64,000 bases of DNA, taken from NCBI RefSeq assembly GCF_029960815.1, contig NZ_JASBRE010000027.1, positions 1-64,000 on the forward strand, given 5' to 3'. The notes below the pieces were generated by a model. That model ran no database searches. It was not told where the DNA came from and saw only the letters and a list, made by a program, of their open reading frames with translations. A program made the translations under genes and the position numbers. Below, one piece after another: positions 7,800-18,773 of this stretch. This DNA comes from Pseudomonas sp. AL03. GTDB lineage: Bacteria > Pseudomonadota > Gammaproteobacteria > Pseudomonadales > Pseudomonadaceae. Position 1 is the first letter of the stretch, and each line of letters opens with the position of its first letter.

Positions 7800-9053
7800 T
7801 TAGGCGCCGTATACCGGCAGCTTCTTGCAGATGGCCTTGACCTTCTCACGAACGGCATCGATCACCGCTTCGTTGTTCAGGTCAGCCAGGATGTCGCAGA
7901 TCCAGCCGGCCAGTTCCTTGCACTCTGCTTCCTTGAAGCCGCGAGTGGTCACAGCCGGAGTACCGAAGCGCAGACCGGAGGTGACGAACGGGGAGCGTGG
8001 ATCGTTTGGCACGGAGTTCTTGTTCACGGTGATGAAAGCCTTGCCCAGAGCGGCGTCGGCGTCTTTACCGGAGATTTCCTGCTTGATCAGCGACAGCAGG
8101 AACAGGTGGTTTTCAGTACCGCCCGATACCACGTCGAAACCGCGCTCGATGAACACGCCGGCCATGGCCTTGGCGTTCTTCACCACTTGTTGCTGGTAAG
8201 TCTTGAACTCAGGCTGCAGCGCTTCCTTGAAGCAGATCGCTTTGGCGGCGATTACGTGCTCCAGCGGGCCACCCTGGGCGCCCGGGAATACCGCGGAGTT
8301 CAGCTTCTTCTCGATGTCGGCGTTGGCGCGAGCCAGGATCAGACCGCCACGTGGACCGCGCAGGGTCTTGTGCGTGGTGGTGGTCACGACGTCAGCGAAA
8401 GGCACCGGGTTCGGGTAGACGCCAGCGGCGACCAGACCCGCCACGTGGGCCATGTCGACGAACAGGTAGGCGCCGACTTTGTCAGCGATTTCGCGGAAAC
8501 GCGGGAAGTCCAGGATCTGCGAGTAGGCAGAGAAACCGGCCACGATCATTTTCGGCTTGTGCTCAACGGCCAGACGCTCGACTTCGTCGTAGTCGATCAG
8601 GCCATTGGCATCGATGCCGTACTGAACGGCGTTGTACAGCTTGCCGGAAGAGGAAACGCTGGCACCGTGGGTCAGGTGACCGCCGTGAGCCAGGCTCATG
8701 CCCAGGAGGGTGTCGCCCGCTTGCAGCAGGGCCAGGTAAACGGCGCTGTTGGCTTGCGAACCGGCGTGCGGCTGAACGTTGGCGTAATCGGCGCCGAACA
8801 GTTCTTTTGCACGATCGATGGCCAGTTGCTCGACCACGTCGACGAACTCGCAACCACCGTAGTAGCGCTTGCCCGGGTAGCCTTCGGCGTACTTGTTGGT
8901 CAGTACCGAGCCTTGAGCTTCCATCACCGCAGGGCTGGTGTAGTTTTCCGAAGCGATCAGCTCAATGTGCTCTTCCTGGCGCTGAGCTTCTTGCTCCATG
9001 GCGGCAAAGAGATCGGCGTCGTACTTGGCAATAGTCAAATCACGGCTGAACAT
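7800..9053 (-). CDS. glyA: Serine hydroxymethyltransferase
   Basis: A 417-residue PLP enzyme interconverting serine and glycine with tetrahydrofolate, the main source of one-carbon units. It shows the family N-terminus (IELIASENYTSPAVMEAQGS), YPGKRYYGG, and the PLP-lysine motif TTTTHKTLRGPRGG. The open frame extends four codons further, but the ATG giving MFSRDLTIAKYD matches the usual 417-residue length and has TGAGGA ahead of it. The gene is followed by a strong terminator. In P. aeruginosa I recall a glyA copy next to morA, as here. Confidence 0.97.
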   Translation of the reverse strand: MFSRDLTIAKYDADLFAAMEQEAQRQEEHIELIASENYTSPAVMEAQGSVLTNKYAEGYPGKRYYGGCEFVDVVEQLAIDRAKELFGADYANVQPHAGSQANSAVYLALLQAGDTLLGMSLAHGGHLTHGASVSSSGKLYNAVQYGIDANGLIDYDEVERLAVEHKPKMIVAGFSAYSQILDFPRFREIADKVGAYLFVDMAHVAGLVAAGVYPNPVPFADVVTTTTHKTLRGPRGGLILARANADIEKKLNSAVFPGAQGGPLEHVIAAKAICFKEALQPEFKTYQQQVVKNAKAMAGVFIERGFDVVSGGTENHLFLLSLIKQEISGKDADAALGKAFITVNKNSVPNDPRSPFVTSGLRFGTPAVTTRGFKEAECKELAGWICDILADLNNEAVIDAVREKVKAICKKLPVYGA

Positions 9054-9170
9054 GGCGGTCCTCAAGGATCGGGGCAGAAAAGGGGGGCATTCTAACCCAA
9101 TGGGTTTTAGATGGCATATGAAAGGACATCATGTCGCAGACAAGTGGGCTTCATGACGGGATCAAAGGTC

Positions 9171-12100
9171 TCAGTCAAACATGAAGAGCGCATCATTGCT
9201 GAACTGCGCTTCAAACCGGCTCGCCGGCATCGGACGGCCAAACAGATACCCTTGAACCTCGTCGCAACCATGCTCACGCAGGAAGTCGAGTTGCTCGTGG
9301 GTTTCCACGCCCTCGGCGATGACTGCCAGATTGAGGCTATGGGCCATGGCGATGATCGCGCGGGCAATTTGCGCATCCTGCTCACCCGACGGCAGGCCGT
9401 CGACGAAGGTGCGGTCGATTTTCAGCACGTCGATGGGGAACTGCTTGAGGTAGTTGAGCGATGAGTAACCGGTGCCGAAGTCGTCGACCGCAATGCTCAG
9501 GCCGAGATTTTTCAGCCCGGCAAGTATCTGCATCGCTTCGCTGACTTCGCGCATCAGGATACTTTCGGTCAGTTCCAGCTCCAGGCACGCTGGCGGCAGG
9601 CCGGTTTCCTTGAGGATGGTGGCGATTCGCGTCCCGAGTTGGCCGTCGGAGAATTGCCGGGCCGAAATGTTCACCGACACCTTGGGCACCCGGACCTTGG
9701 CCTGATGCCAGGTCTTGAGTTGACGGCAGGCCTCGCTGATCACCCAGTCGCCGACATCCACCACCAGACCGAGCTCTTCGAGCACCGGGATGAAGTCCCC
9801 CGGCGGTACGAGACCGCGTCGCGGGTGGCGCCAGCGCAGCAAGGCTTCGGCGCCGGTCAGGCGTTTGCCATCGCCGCTGAACTGCGGTTGGTAGTAGAGG
9901 ACGAATTCGTTCTGCTCCAGGGCGTGACGCAAGTCGCTTTCCAGCTCCAGACGCTCCAGGGCGCTGGCGTTCATGTCGGCCTGATAGAACTGGAAGTTGT
10001 TCTTGCCACGCTCCTTGGCGTGATACATCGCGGTGTCGGCGTTTTTCATCAGTTGGCTGAGTTCGTTGCCGTCCTGAGGGCTCAGGGCGATCCCGATACT
10101 GGCGGTGACGAAGAACTCGCGGCCTTCAAGCACGAACGGTTTTACCAGGCTGGCGAGAATCTGTTCGGCCACATGAATCGCCCGGTTCAAGGCGATTTCA
10201 CGGGTGAGCCGCGGTTGCAGCAGCAAGGTGAATTCATCGCCACCCATGCGCGCCACGGTGTCGTCATCATCGACACAACCGAGCAGGCGCGTGGCCATTT
10301 CCTTGAGCATGCGATCGCCGGCGGCGTGGCCCAGGGAGTCGTTGATCGGTTTGAAACGATCCAGGTCGAGGAACATCAGCACCACCCAGGACTTCTGCCG
10401 TTCGGCTGATTGCAGCGCCGAGTGCAGGCGATCCTGGAACAGCGTGCGGTTCGGCAGGTGGGTCAGGGCGTCGTAATAGGCCAGACGGTGAATCCGCTGC
10501 TCACTGGCCTTGCGCTCACTGATGTCGCTGAAGAAGCACACGTAGCTGGCCAGATCGCCTTCGTCATCCAGCACCGCCGTAATCCCGACCCAGGCCGGGT
10601 AATGCTCGCCATTGCGTCGTTTGAGCCAGACTTCACCTTCCCACGTGCTGTGCTGATGCAGCTGCTTGAGCACGTAACGCAGATGGGCCTCCTGCTGCTC
10701 ATCGACCGTCAGCATGTTCGGCAACTGGTCGAGCACCTGCTCCACCGCATAACCGCTGACACGGCTGAAGGCTTCGTTGGCCTGGACAATGTAGCCGGCC
10801 GGGTCGGTGATCAGGATCGCCGAGGTCGAGTGCTCAAACACTGTCGCGGCCATGCGCAGGTCTTTTTCAGCCCGGCGCTGCTGGCTGATGTCGCGACCGA
10901 CGCCCAGCACGCCCTCGAATGCACCGTGTTCGTCCCAGACCAGCACCAGCCGCAGCTCGATGGGAATCTTGCGCCCGTCGGCCCGCAGGCAGTCGAACAA
11001 AAACAGTTGGGTCTGCACCTGACTGCGCAACAGCGCCAGTTGCTCGGGTTTATTCAGCGCTTTGCTGACCCGGTCCATCAGGGTGTAAATGCCGGTCAGT
11101 TGTTGCGGGTTGGCGATGGTCGATTGCCAGCCGTTCTGGAAAATCCAGTCAGCGTCGTAACCCAGCACGGCCTGCACCGACGGGCTGACGTAGTTGAGCG
11201 CCATCTTGCTGTCGGTTGAGAAAATCACGTCGCTGATGCTTTCGGCGAGCATCCGGTAACGCTGCTCGCTGTCGCGCAAGGACTCACTGGCTTCGATCTG
11301 TTCGGTGATGTCCTTGGCCACGCCGATGATCCGCGTGACCTGATCGTGCTTGTCCCGCGCCAGCGCCTGTTCGCGGATGTCGAAACGCCGCCATTTACCA
11401 TCCCGGTGGCGGAAGCGCAGTTGGCATTGCAGCAATTGTCTGTAGCCAGCCTGCCGCTGGGTTTGGCGCGAGCGGTGGTAGAAATCGGCATCTTCGGGAT
11501 TCAGGAGAATTTCCCAGAAATACTCGCCCATCTGGTGCAGTTCGGTACGGTTGTAACCGAGTGTCTGGCCCAGGTGGTGGTTGCTGAAAATCATTCGCTG
11601 GCTGATCACGTCTTGCACGTACAGATGATCCGGCACGGTGCGCACCACGTCGGACCAGAATCCTTCACGCTCCAGCAGCGACAGTTCGACGAGCTTGCGG
11701 CTGGTGATATCAGTGATGCTCAGGATCACCGATTTATAGTCGTCCAGGTCTTCCGGCAACCGCAGGACCAGCCACACGTGCTGGTCGCGGCCATTGGCGT
11801 CCTGCAGTTTGATTTCCAGTTCAAGCTGTCTCTGCTGGTTGAGCACCGCTTCGAGCACTTGATTGCCGATGGCGGTGCCGTCCTGCGGATTGCCGTCGAT
11901 CAGCAGTTTCCAGGCTTGATCGCAAGTGTTGACGTTGAGCAGTTGCAGGGCGACCAGGTTGACCTCGGTGATGCGCAGTTCCTGCAGCAGTTGCTGGCGT
12001 TGTTGTGGTGTATCGAGCCAGGCCTTCAGGTGTTCGCTGCTGTGCAGCTGAGCCTTGTCGAAGACGCTTTTGAGCCCGGACACGTCGAGCACACACAGGG

Positions 12101-13019
12101 CGACGCCGGTGCCTTCAAAAATATCCTGGTAGCGTCGACGGCCTTCATGCACCTGACGCTGGCGGCGGCGCATGTTCAGCAGGGCGATGAACGGCAGCAG
12201 GGAGAAGGCCAGGCCCAGAAGGCATTTGCCGATGAACGCCGGCAGCAACTGTTCGATTACCCGTTGCCGGTCGAATAGCCCGCGCAGTTGCCAGTCGCTG
12301 CCGGTCAGGGGGACAGTCAGCACGCTGTTGGTTACATCGTTCGCGGTCAGCTCGCTCAATTTGGCTAAAGTCTGCGATTCATCGCGGCTGATGACTTGGT
12401 GGTTGACGCGGTTTTCCACCAGCCACTGCGGGCGAATACCGGCTTCGTTTGGTGTGGTGAGCGACGAGAAAATTGTCGGCGTCAGGCGCAGAGCCCAGTA
12501 GCCGCGGGTGCTACCGCTGGCCTGATGCAGGAGCAGATGCACCATCGAACCGTCATTGGCGTTGCTGAAATAATGGGCCTGGGCGTGACTGCGTCGGACC
12601 AGTTCGCTCAGGTAGTCGGCGTCGTTGCTGTCGTCGGCACTGTCGCTGAGGACTTTCCCGGAAGGGCTGAGCAACGCAAGGCTGCGCAGGTCGGGCAAGG
12701 ATTTTTGCAGCTTGCGCAGCAGCGCCTGCAGTTCGTCGGCGCTTTTTGGTTGTTCGACGATCGGTAGCAGGTTGAGGGCGATCTGGGCGTTGAGCGCCAT
12801 GTTCAGGCTGACTTGCGAGGCCAGATCGGCGGTGTAGTCGATGGTGTACTGACGCTGGTTTTTCTGGGTTTCGCGAAGCTGATCCAGCAACTGCCAAAAC
12901 AGTAGCGCGAGTAGCAGCAGGACGAGCGTCGCCAGCGCGCCCTTCAAGGATCCACGCAGGGGTGAGCCGGTCGCAGGATTGAGTGCGCTCACGGAAGAAG
13001 GGGGAGAGACATTAGACAA
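9171..13019 (-). CDS. morA: Membrane PAS-GGDEF-EAL c-di-GMP enzyme MorA
   Basis: A 1282-residue two-domain cyclic di-GMP enzyme. A first membrane helix at about 27-46 and a second at about 263-281 enclose a periplasmic sensor region. Several PAS domains follow (about 290-840), then a GGDEF domain with an intact GGDEF motif near 925, and an EAL domain with EALLRW near 1056 and DDFGTGYSSL. Both catalytic motifs are complete, so it may both make and degrade c-di-GMP. The length equals that I recall for P. putida MorA, and the glyA neighbour fits the P. aeruginosa locus. MorA controls motility, biofilm and protease secretion in Pseudomonas; here that role is inferred by family. Confidence 0.9.
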   Translation of the reverse strand: MSNVSPPSSVSALNPATGSPLRGSLKGALATLVLLLLALLFWQLLDQLRETQKNQRQYTIDYTADLASQVSLNMALNAQIALNLLPIVEQPKSADELQALLRKLQKSLPDLRSLALLSPSGKVLSDSADDSNDADYLSELVRRSHAQAHYFSNANDGSMVHLLLHQASGSTRGYWALRLTPTIFSSLTTPNEAGIRPQWLVENRVNHQVISRDESQTLAKLSELTANDVTNSVLTVPLTGSDWQLRGLFDRQRVIEQLLPAFIGKCLLGLAFSLLPFIALLNMRRRQRQVHEGRRRYQDIFEGTGVALCVLDVSGLKSVFDKAQLHSSEHLKAWLDTPQQRQQLLQELRITEVNLVALQLLNVNTCDQAWKLLIDGNPQDGTAIGNQVLEAVLNQQRQLELEIKLQDANGRDQHVWLVLRLPEDLDDYKSVILSITDITSRKLVELSLLEREGFWSDVVRTVPDHLYVQDVISQRMIFSNHHLGQTLGYNRTELHQMGEYFWEILLNPEDADFYHRSRQTQRQAGYRQLLQCQLRFRHRDGKWRRFDIREQALARDKHDQVTRIIGVAKDITEQIEASESLRDSEQRYRMLAESISDVIFSTDSKMALNYVSPSVQAVLGYDADWIFQNGWQSTIANPQQLTGIYTLMDRVSKALNKPEQLALLRSQVQTQLFLFDCLRADGRKIPIELRLVLVWDEHGAFEGVLGVGRDISQQRRAEKDLRMAATVFEHSTSAILITDPAGYIVQANEAFSRVSGYAVEQVLDQLPNMLTVDEQQEAHLRYVLKQLHQHSTWEGEVWLKRRNGEHYPAWVGITAVLDDEGDLASYVCFFSDISERKASEQRIHRLAYYDALTHLPNRTLFQDRLHSALQSAERQKSWVVLMFLDLDRFKPINDSLGHAAGDRMLKEMATRLLGCVDDDDTVARMGGDEFTLLLQPRLTREIALNRAIHVAEQILASLVKPFVLEGREFFVTASIGIALSPQDGNELSQLMKNADTAMYHAKERGKNNFQFYQADMNASALERLELESDLRHALEQNEFVLYYQPQFSGDGKRLTGAEALLRWRHPRRGLVPPGDFIPVLEELGLVVDVGDWVISEACRQLKTWHQAKVRVPKVSVNISARQFSDGQLGTRIATILKETGLPPACLELELTESILMREVSEAMQILAGLKNLGLSIAVDDFGTGYSSLNYLKQFPIDVLKIDRTFVDGLPSGEQDAQIARAIIAMAHSLNLAVIAEGVETHEQLDFLREHGCDEVQGYLFGRPMPASRFEAQFSNDALFMFD

Positions 13020-13299
13020 ACTGTAATCCTGCGGTTTGGCTTGACTGGCGCGACGTGCACTATAAGCCGGACGCCCGAAGGGCGGCTAGCATGCCTTGAG
13101 TTGTGGCAAAGTGCCAGTCCCGCTCGGCTGGACTGCCATCGGTCATTCAGGTAGCTTTGCCGGTTACGCGGGAGCGTTCCAGCTCCTAGGGCTTTTTTAG
13201 CGCGCACGCATTGATACCCATCAATCGGCCGACGCGCACAGCCTGGCCAGGCATCGCCTGCGCTCCAATCATTCATCAGTCACTGACCCTAGGTTCTCC

Positions 13300-14964
<1,665 letters not shown>

Positions 14965-14984
14965 TTTCAGGTTGGTGCATGAAA

Positions 14985-15013
14985 AAACGGAGCCTCGGGC
15001 TCCGTTTTTTTAT
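14985..15013 (+). terminator. ettA terminator
   Basis: AAACGGAGCC pairs with GGCTCCGTTT across a 3-base loop, and a run of seven T residues follows, about 20 bases after the ettA stop. Confidence 0.9.
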
Positions 15014-15054
15014 GGGGTTTCAGATAAGCCGCGGCGCGGCCATCGCGAGCAAGC

Positions 15055-15549
15055 TCACCCAATCTCTATGCCCAACACCTCAATCAACAAATCCCCCGCC
15101 GGCCGCTTCCACAGCACTTCATCCCCAACCTGCGCACCCAGCAACGCCCGACCCAGCGGCGAACCCCAATTGATCAGCCCGCTCGCGGCATCCGCCTGAT
15201 CCTCGCCCACCAATTGCACGCGTTGTTCGTTGCCCTGTTCATCGGCAAAGGTCACCCAGGCGCCCATCTGCACTTTGTTGGTCGAGGAGGCCGGCACGAC
15301 TAACTGAGCGCTTTGCAGGCGTTGATTGAAATACCGCCAGTCACGCTCAAGGTCGGCCTGGCGCTGTTTGTCCGCCAGTTCACCCCGAGAACTCTGTTCA
15401 TTGAGCAGGTTTTGCACCTCGGCGACTTTCGCCTGAAGCTGCGCAAGCCCGGCGGGCGTGACGTAATTGGGCTGCGCGCTGACCTGCCGTTCGACTGGCT
15501 GATCGGCTTGCGCGGCGGCGTTATCTTCATTGACGAAGGCGCGACTCAT
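15055..15549 (-). CDS. GreA/GreB-like transcription elongation factor
   Basis: A 164-residue protein with a Gre architecture: an N-terminal coiled coil (about 28-85) and a C-terminal FKBP-like domain with INWGSPLGRALLGAQVGDEV, the conserved Gre signature. Gre factors insert the coiled coil into RNA polymerase and stimulate transcript cleavage through two tip acids. At the expected tip (RGELADKQRQ) I see Glu57 and Asp60 in place of the usual Asp and Glu, a conservative exchange. It diverges from both canonical GreA and GreB, so I give no symbol. GGGA lies before ATG. A partial REP half (GCGAGCAAGCTC, near 15045) borders its 3' end. Confidence 0.8.
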   Translation of the reverse strand: MSRAFVNEDNAAAQADQPVERQVSAQPNYVTPAGLAQLQAKVAEVQNLLNEQSSRGELADKQRQADLERDWRYFNQRLQSAQLVVPASSTNKVQMGAWVTFADEQGNEQRVQLVGEDQADAASGLINWGSPLGRALLGAQVGDEVLWKRPAGDLLIEVLGIEIG

Positions 15550-15619
15550 GGTTTTCTCCCGTTATAGGGTTTGGGCCATGATCGCAGGCTTTTAGTTTCG
15601 ACGGATGTCTGTCAGCGAC

Positions 15620-15976
15620 TCATTGCGAGCGATACGCACGGGCGGCACCCTGATCCTTTTGCTGCTGCCAGGCTTTGTCCCGGTCGTCCCAATGATGGCG
15701 GCGATAATCTTCGCGATCCTCGCTTTCGCGCATCGCCTGACACTGACGGAAGCCATCGCTCCAGCCCTCGGCGTACTGCTTGTCCTTGAGGTAACGCGGG
15801 ACATTTTTTCGAAACTCGCCAGTGATTGCGCCAGCGGCTTGCCGGCCACTGCTGCAACCGTCATCGAAGCCATCGGCGAACGCCGGTGGATAGCCCTTGG
15901 CGATCAGATCCTCGTGGGTCGTCTGGCAACCCGCGATCAACATCAGCAAACCCACCACACCCACGCAACGCCACAT
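15620..15976 (-). CDS. Small lipoprotein of unknown function
   Basis: 118 residues. A short signal peptide ends in the lipobox LIAGC (Cys17), so the mature protein is a lipid-anchored 102-residue chain. It contains FADGFDDGCSSGR and YAEGWSDGFRQC, two similar motifs each ending near a Cys, suggesting an internal repeat with a possible disulfide. The C-terminus is highly charged (Asp/Arg/His/Gln). I do not recognise a named family. GGGAG stands before the ATG. It is alone between the Gre-like gene and the DUF4105 gene, all on the minus strand. Confidence 0.75.
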   Translation of the reverse strand: MWRCVGVVGLLMLIAGCQTTHEDLIAKGYPPAFADGFDDGCSSGRQAAGAITGEFRKNVPRYLKDKQYAEGWSDGFRQCQAMRESEDREDYRRHHWDDRDKAWQQQKDQGAARAYRSQ

Positions 15977-16061
15977 CTCAGACTCCCGGGGCCGTTCTAC
16001 GGCCTATATCAGAAGTCTAGGAGTGGATTCGTCGATGGGATGTGAAAGAGAGATCAAAAGA

Positions 16062-17915
16062 TCAGTAGTGATACCACTTCACCTCAAGCATCACTTCGTT
16101 CTCGGGCGAAGCCAGGTGGCTGAATTCGCGCTGGGCACTCAGGCGCACACCCAGGTTGCGCGACAGTTCCCACTGCTGATTCAGACTCACGCTACGGCGT
16201 ACTTCGCCATTGGTGAAGTAATCACCTTTGGCCTCCAGGCTGAAGTTGCCCAGCGGGTTTTTCCACAGCAGGCCCGTATTGAAGCCCGCCGCCGGAGCGA
16301 TGAAACCGGCGAAGTCGTTGTTGTGCTCCACGCGCACGGTGCCCAAGGCAAAGCCGAGCATGTCGTCGCCCAGTTGCCAGGTACCGCCGCCACCGCCATT
16401 GACGTGGCTGACCAGGGTTTCGTCGTCATGTTTGCCGGGCACTCGCTCCAGGCCGCCGGTGACCTGCCACGAGAGCGGTTGCAGCAACTCATTGCGCGGG
16501 GTCAGGGAGCGGATGGTCGCCAGGTCCAATTGCTGCAACTGCCAGTGATTGCCTTCGTACTGGCGCAGTTTCATTTGCAGGATTTCGATCTGCGCACCGA
16601 GGGGGAAGCTCTCGGCGTTGTCGTTGAGATCGTGATACGCCATGCGCAGGCCATATTCGCCAAAGGCCTTGTCGCCTCGGGTGCCGATGCCGGCCTGCCA
16701 GGTTCGCGATTCATGGCCATCCTCGGGCAGGCCGGGTTGCGGGATGTCCAGTTCCGGTGCCGGGTTCTGGTTGATCGCCCGCAGCAGTTCGAAACTGCGC
16801 TGCGCCCGTTGCGGGTCACGTTCCTGACCGTTGGCGCGGTAGCGCTCCAGGCGATAGGCCGCGTCGATGATCAGCGCCTGACGCTCGCGCGGTTGAGCCT
16901 TGAACGCCGGCGCCTGCAACTGCTTCTGGTCGGCGCTGACATTCAGCACCCAATCCTGTTCTTCGTCGGTCAACGGCTCGGCGCGGCTCAGCAGTTCACG
17001 TTCGCGAGACGGTCGATACTGAATGGATTCCACCAGTCCGGCTTCTTTCACCGCTTTCACGGTGTCCGTAGGAATCGCGGTCAGCGGGAATTGTTCGGTC
17101 AATCGCAGGCTCGGGCGGGCCACTTGCAGCAGTTCCAACAGGCGATAGGAGCAGTTTTCGTCGAAGAAGAAATAGTCGAACTGGATCTGTTTCAGTTCCC
17201 AGACGTGCTCGACCATGCGCTCGGTTTCTGTCTGGGTCAGGTTCAGGCGGTACTCCCACAGATCGCGGTTCTCGAGACTGCGGTACTCCGAGAGTTTTTC
17301 CTGATAAGGCACTAGCGCAAACAAACCAGGATAGCCGCCCATCAAGCCTTTCCAGGCATACAGGATGCTGTTGTCGGAACCCTCAATGTACGCACCGAAG
17401 TTGATCGCATAACTGAGCAGGGCGGTTTGATCGCTTTGCACATTGGCCTGGTCGATGCGCAGCAACGTGTGGCCGAACATCGATGACGGGCTGTTCAGAT
17501 ACGCCGCCGGGAAAATCATCACCGCACTGTGGGGTGAAACATCCTTGAACCATTGCTTGAATTCTGTGCAGGGAAGCGTCGGCAGATCGCTCAGGTTGAG
17601 CTGCGCCTTCAGCCAGCGGGTGCGGGCGGGGTAGACGCATTGGGCGTGTTTTTCGCCGGCACTGGCCGGGGCGTACAGCGCTTGCACGGTGGCGGCCAGT
17701 TCGCGGTCGGGATGTTCGTTGCCATCGGGTGCAAGAAAAAACTTCTTGTCGCTGACATAGCTCCGCCAGCCGCCGAGTTTGGCGGTTTCGTAGTGGCCCA
17801 GGGAAATCCAGAAGGGGTCGTTGGCCAGTTGCTGCAAACGTTGATTGTCTATGTGAGGCGCGGCGGACAGCGGGGCGCAGACACAGAGCGCCAGCCAGGC
17901 AAGGCGTTTGAGCAT
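16062..17915 (-). CDS. DUF4105 (Lnb N-terminal-like) periplasmic/outer-membrane protein
   Basis: A 617-residue exported protein. A signal peptide is present at about 1-18 (AWLALCVCAPLSAAPH). The DUF4105 core includes SPSSMFGHTLLRI (His149) and DENCSYRLLELL (Cys255), the likely Cys/His pair of this papain-like fold. The C-terminal third (about 380-617) is made of alternating polar/aromatic strands ending in LEVKWYHY, which resembles an outer-membrane beta-barrel. DUF4105 has been linked to lipoprotein N-acylation in Bacteroides (Lnb); whether this larger Pseudomonas form does that is unknown. It lies downstream of the DUF3015 gene on the same strand, a pairing I recall in other Pseudomonas, with a terminator between them. 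Confidence 0.8.
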   Translation of the reverse strand: MLKRLAWLALCVCAPLSAAPHIDNQRLQQLANDPFWISLGHYETAKLGGWRSYVSDKKFFLAPDGNEHPDRELAATVQALYAPASAGEKHAQCVYPARTRWLKAQLNLSDLPTLPCTEFKQWFKDVSPHSAVMIFPAAYLNSPSSMFGHTLLRIDQANVQSDQTALLSYAINFGAYIEGSDNSILYAWKGLMGGYPGLFALVPYQEKLSEYRSLENRDLWEYRLNLTQTETERMVEHVWELKQIQFDYFFFDENCSYRLLELLQVARPSLRLTEQFPLTAIPTDTVKAVKEAGLVESIQYRPSRERELLSRAEPLTDEEQDWVLNVSADQKQLQAPAFKAQPRERQALIIDAAYRLERYRANGQERDPQRAQRSFELLRAINQNPAPELDIPQPGLPEDGHESRTWQAGIGTRGDKAFGEYGLRMAYHDLNDNAESFPLGAQIEILQMKLRQYEGNHWQLQQLDLATIRSLTPRNELLQPLSWQVTGGLERVPGKHDDETLVSHVNGGGGGTWQLGDDMLGFALGTVRVEHNNDFAGFIAPAAGFNTGLLWKNPLGNFSLEAKGDYFTNGEVRRSVSLNQQWELSRNLGVRLSAQREFSHLASPENEVMLEVKWYHY

Positions 17916-17970
17916 AGTGGGCTACTTAAACTCGAAGAATACAAAGACCAAAAAGGGTCAGGTCCAAAAA

Positions 17971-18005
17971 ATAAAACCCGCTCCCCGAAAGGAACGGGCG
18001 GGTCG
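17971..18005 (-). terminator. Terminator after the DUF3015 gene
   Basis: Read on the minus strand, a GC-rich stem (ACCCGC with GCGGGT, with additional inner pairs) is followed by TTTTATTTTTT, starting a few bases after the stop codon. Confidence 0.75.
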
Positions 18006-18008
18006 AGC

Positions 18009-18497
18009 TTAAGCTTGAGTAACGTACTTAGCCAGACGAGGATCGTTCTTCAGAACGGCCAGGGTGTTGGTATGCACGTCGTCAGCGGTCACGTCAGCCT
18101 TGCTGAAGATCTGCTGGAAGTGCTTATGAGTGACGGCGGCGAAGTGCGCACGGTCTTCCGGCGCCACGCCCATTACCACGGCGTATGTGGTCAGCGCTTC
18201 GCCCTGACCCTTAGCCATGTCTTCGGACAGCTCGTTCATCATGCCATTCATGGCAATCCAGGATTTGCCGCCATAGGTCAGCGACGCATTAGTCGAGCAA
18301 CCATTGGTACCGGAGGTCATACCGAACGTTGCGTTGCCGGAAGTGCCGTTGGTGGTGGATGCCAGGAAGTGAGCCGGGGTGCCACGCTGACCTTCGAACA
18401 GCATGTTGCCCCAACCGCAATCCGGGCCGCCTGGCGCCTGAGCCATGGCATTGAGGGATACAACGGTGAAGAGAGTACCGAGAAGAATCCGTTTCAT
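18009..18497 (-). CDS. DUF3015 family exported protein
   Basis: 162 residues with a signal peptide cleaved after about residue 19 (SLNAMA|QAPGG). The mature part has the DUF3015 features PDCGWGNMLFEGQRG and TSGTNGCSTNASL, two Cys-containing motifs that could form a disulfide, and a helical C-terminus. The function of the family is unknown; it is common in Pseudomonas and probably periplasmic. It is transcribed ahead of the DUF4105 gene and has its own terminator. The gene is flanked on both sides by GGGTC-type short motifs described under findings. Confidence 0.85.
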   Translation of the reverse strand: MKRILLGTLFTVVSLNAMAQAPGGPDCGWGNMLFEGQRGTPAHFLASTTNGTSGNATFGMTSGTNGCSTNASLTYGGKSWIAMNGMMNELSEDMAKGQGEALTTYAVVMGVAPEDRAHFAAVTHKHFQQIFSKADVTADDVHTNTLAVLKNDPRLAKYVTQA

Positions 18498-18773
18498 AGC
18501 TTTGTTCTCTTTATGTGCATACCAATGGACAAGGGGTCTGGCCCGATCTGGCGCCAGTGGGCCGGTTATTGTTCCAGCCGCGCAGTTTGGAGTTTAGGCA
18601 CGTTCCTGAGGTTCCGTTATTTTTTGCATAACATTCGTTGAAAACATTGATTTAGACCCGACCCGCTTAGCGATACCGCTTTGTCTATGCTTTGGCTAGA
18701 GGCGCGCCTTGCAAGTGAGGTATGGGCGGCGCCAGAATGCCGCTATCTGCCCCGCCTGATGTAAGGAAGCCCG

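Noticed and set aside
9054..9170. Glycine riboswitch upstream of glyA.
   Set aside because: The 117-base gap to morA shows no glycine aptamer features, only a weak ACCCAATGGGT palindrome.
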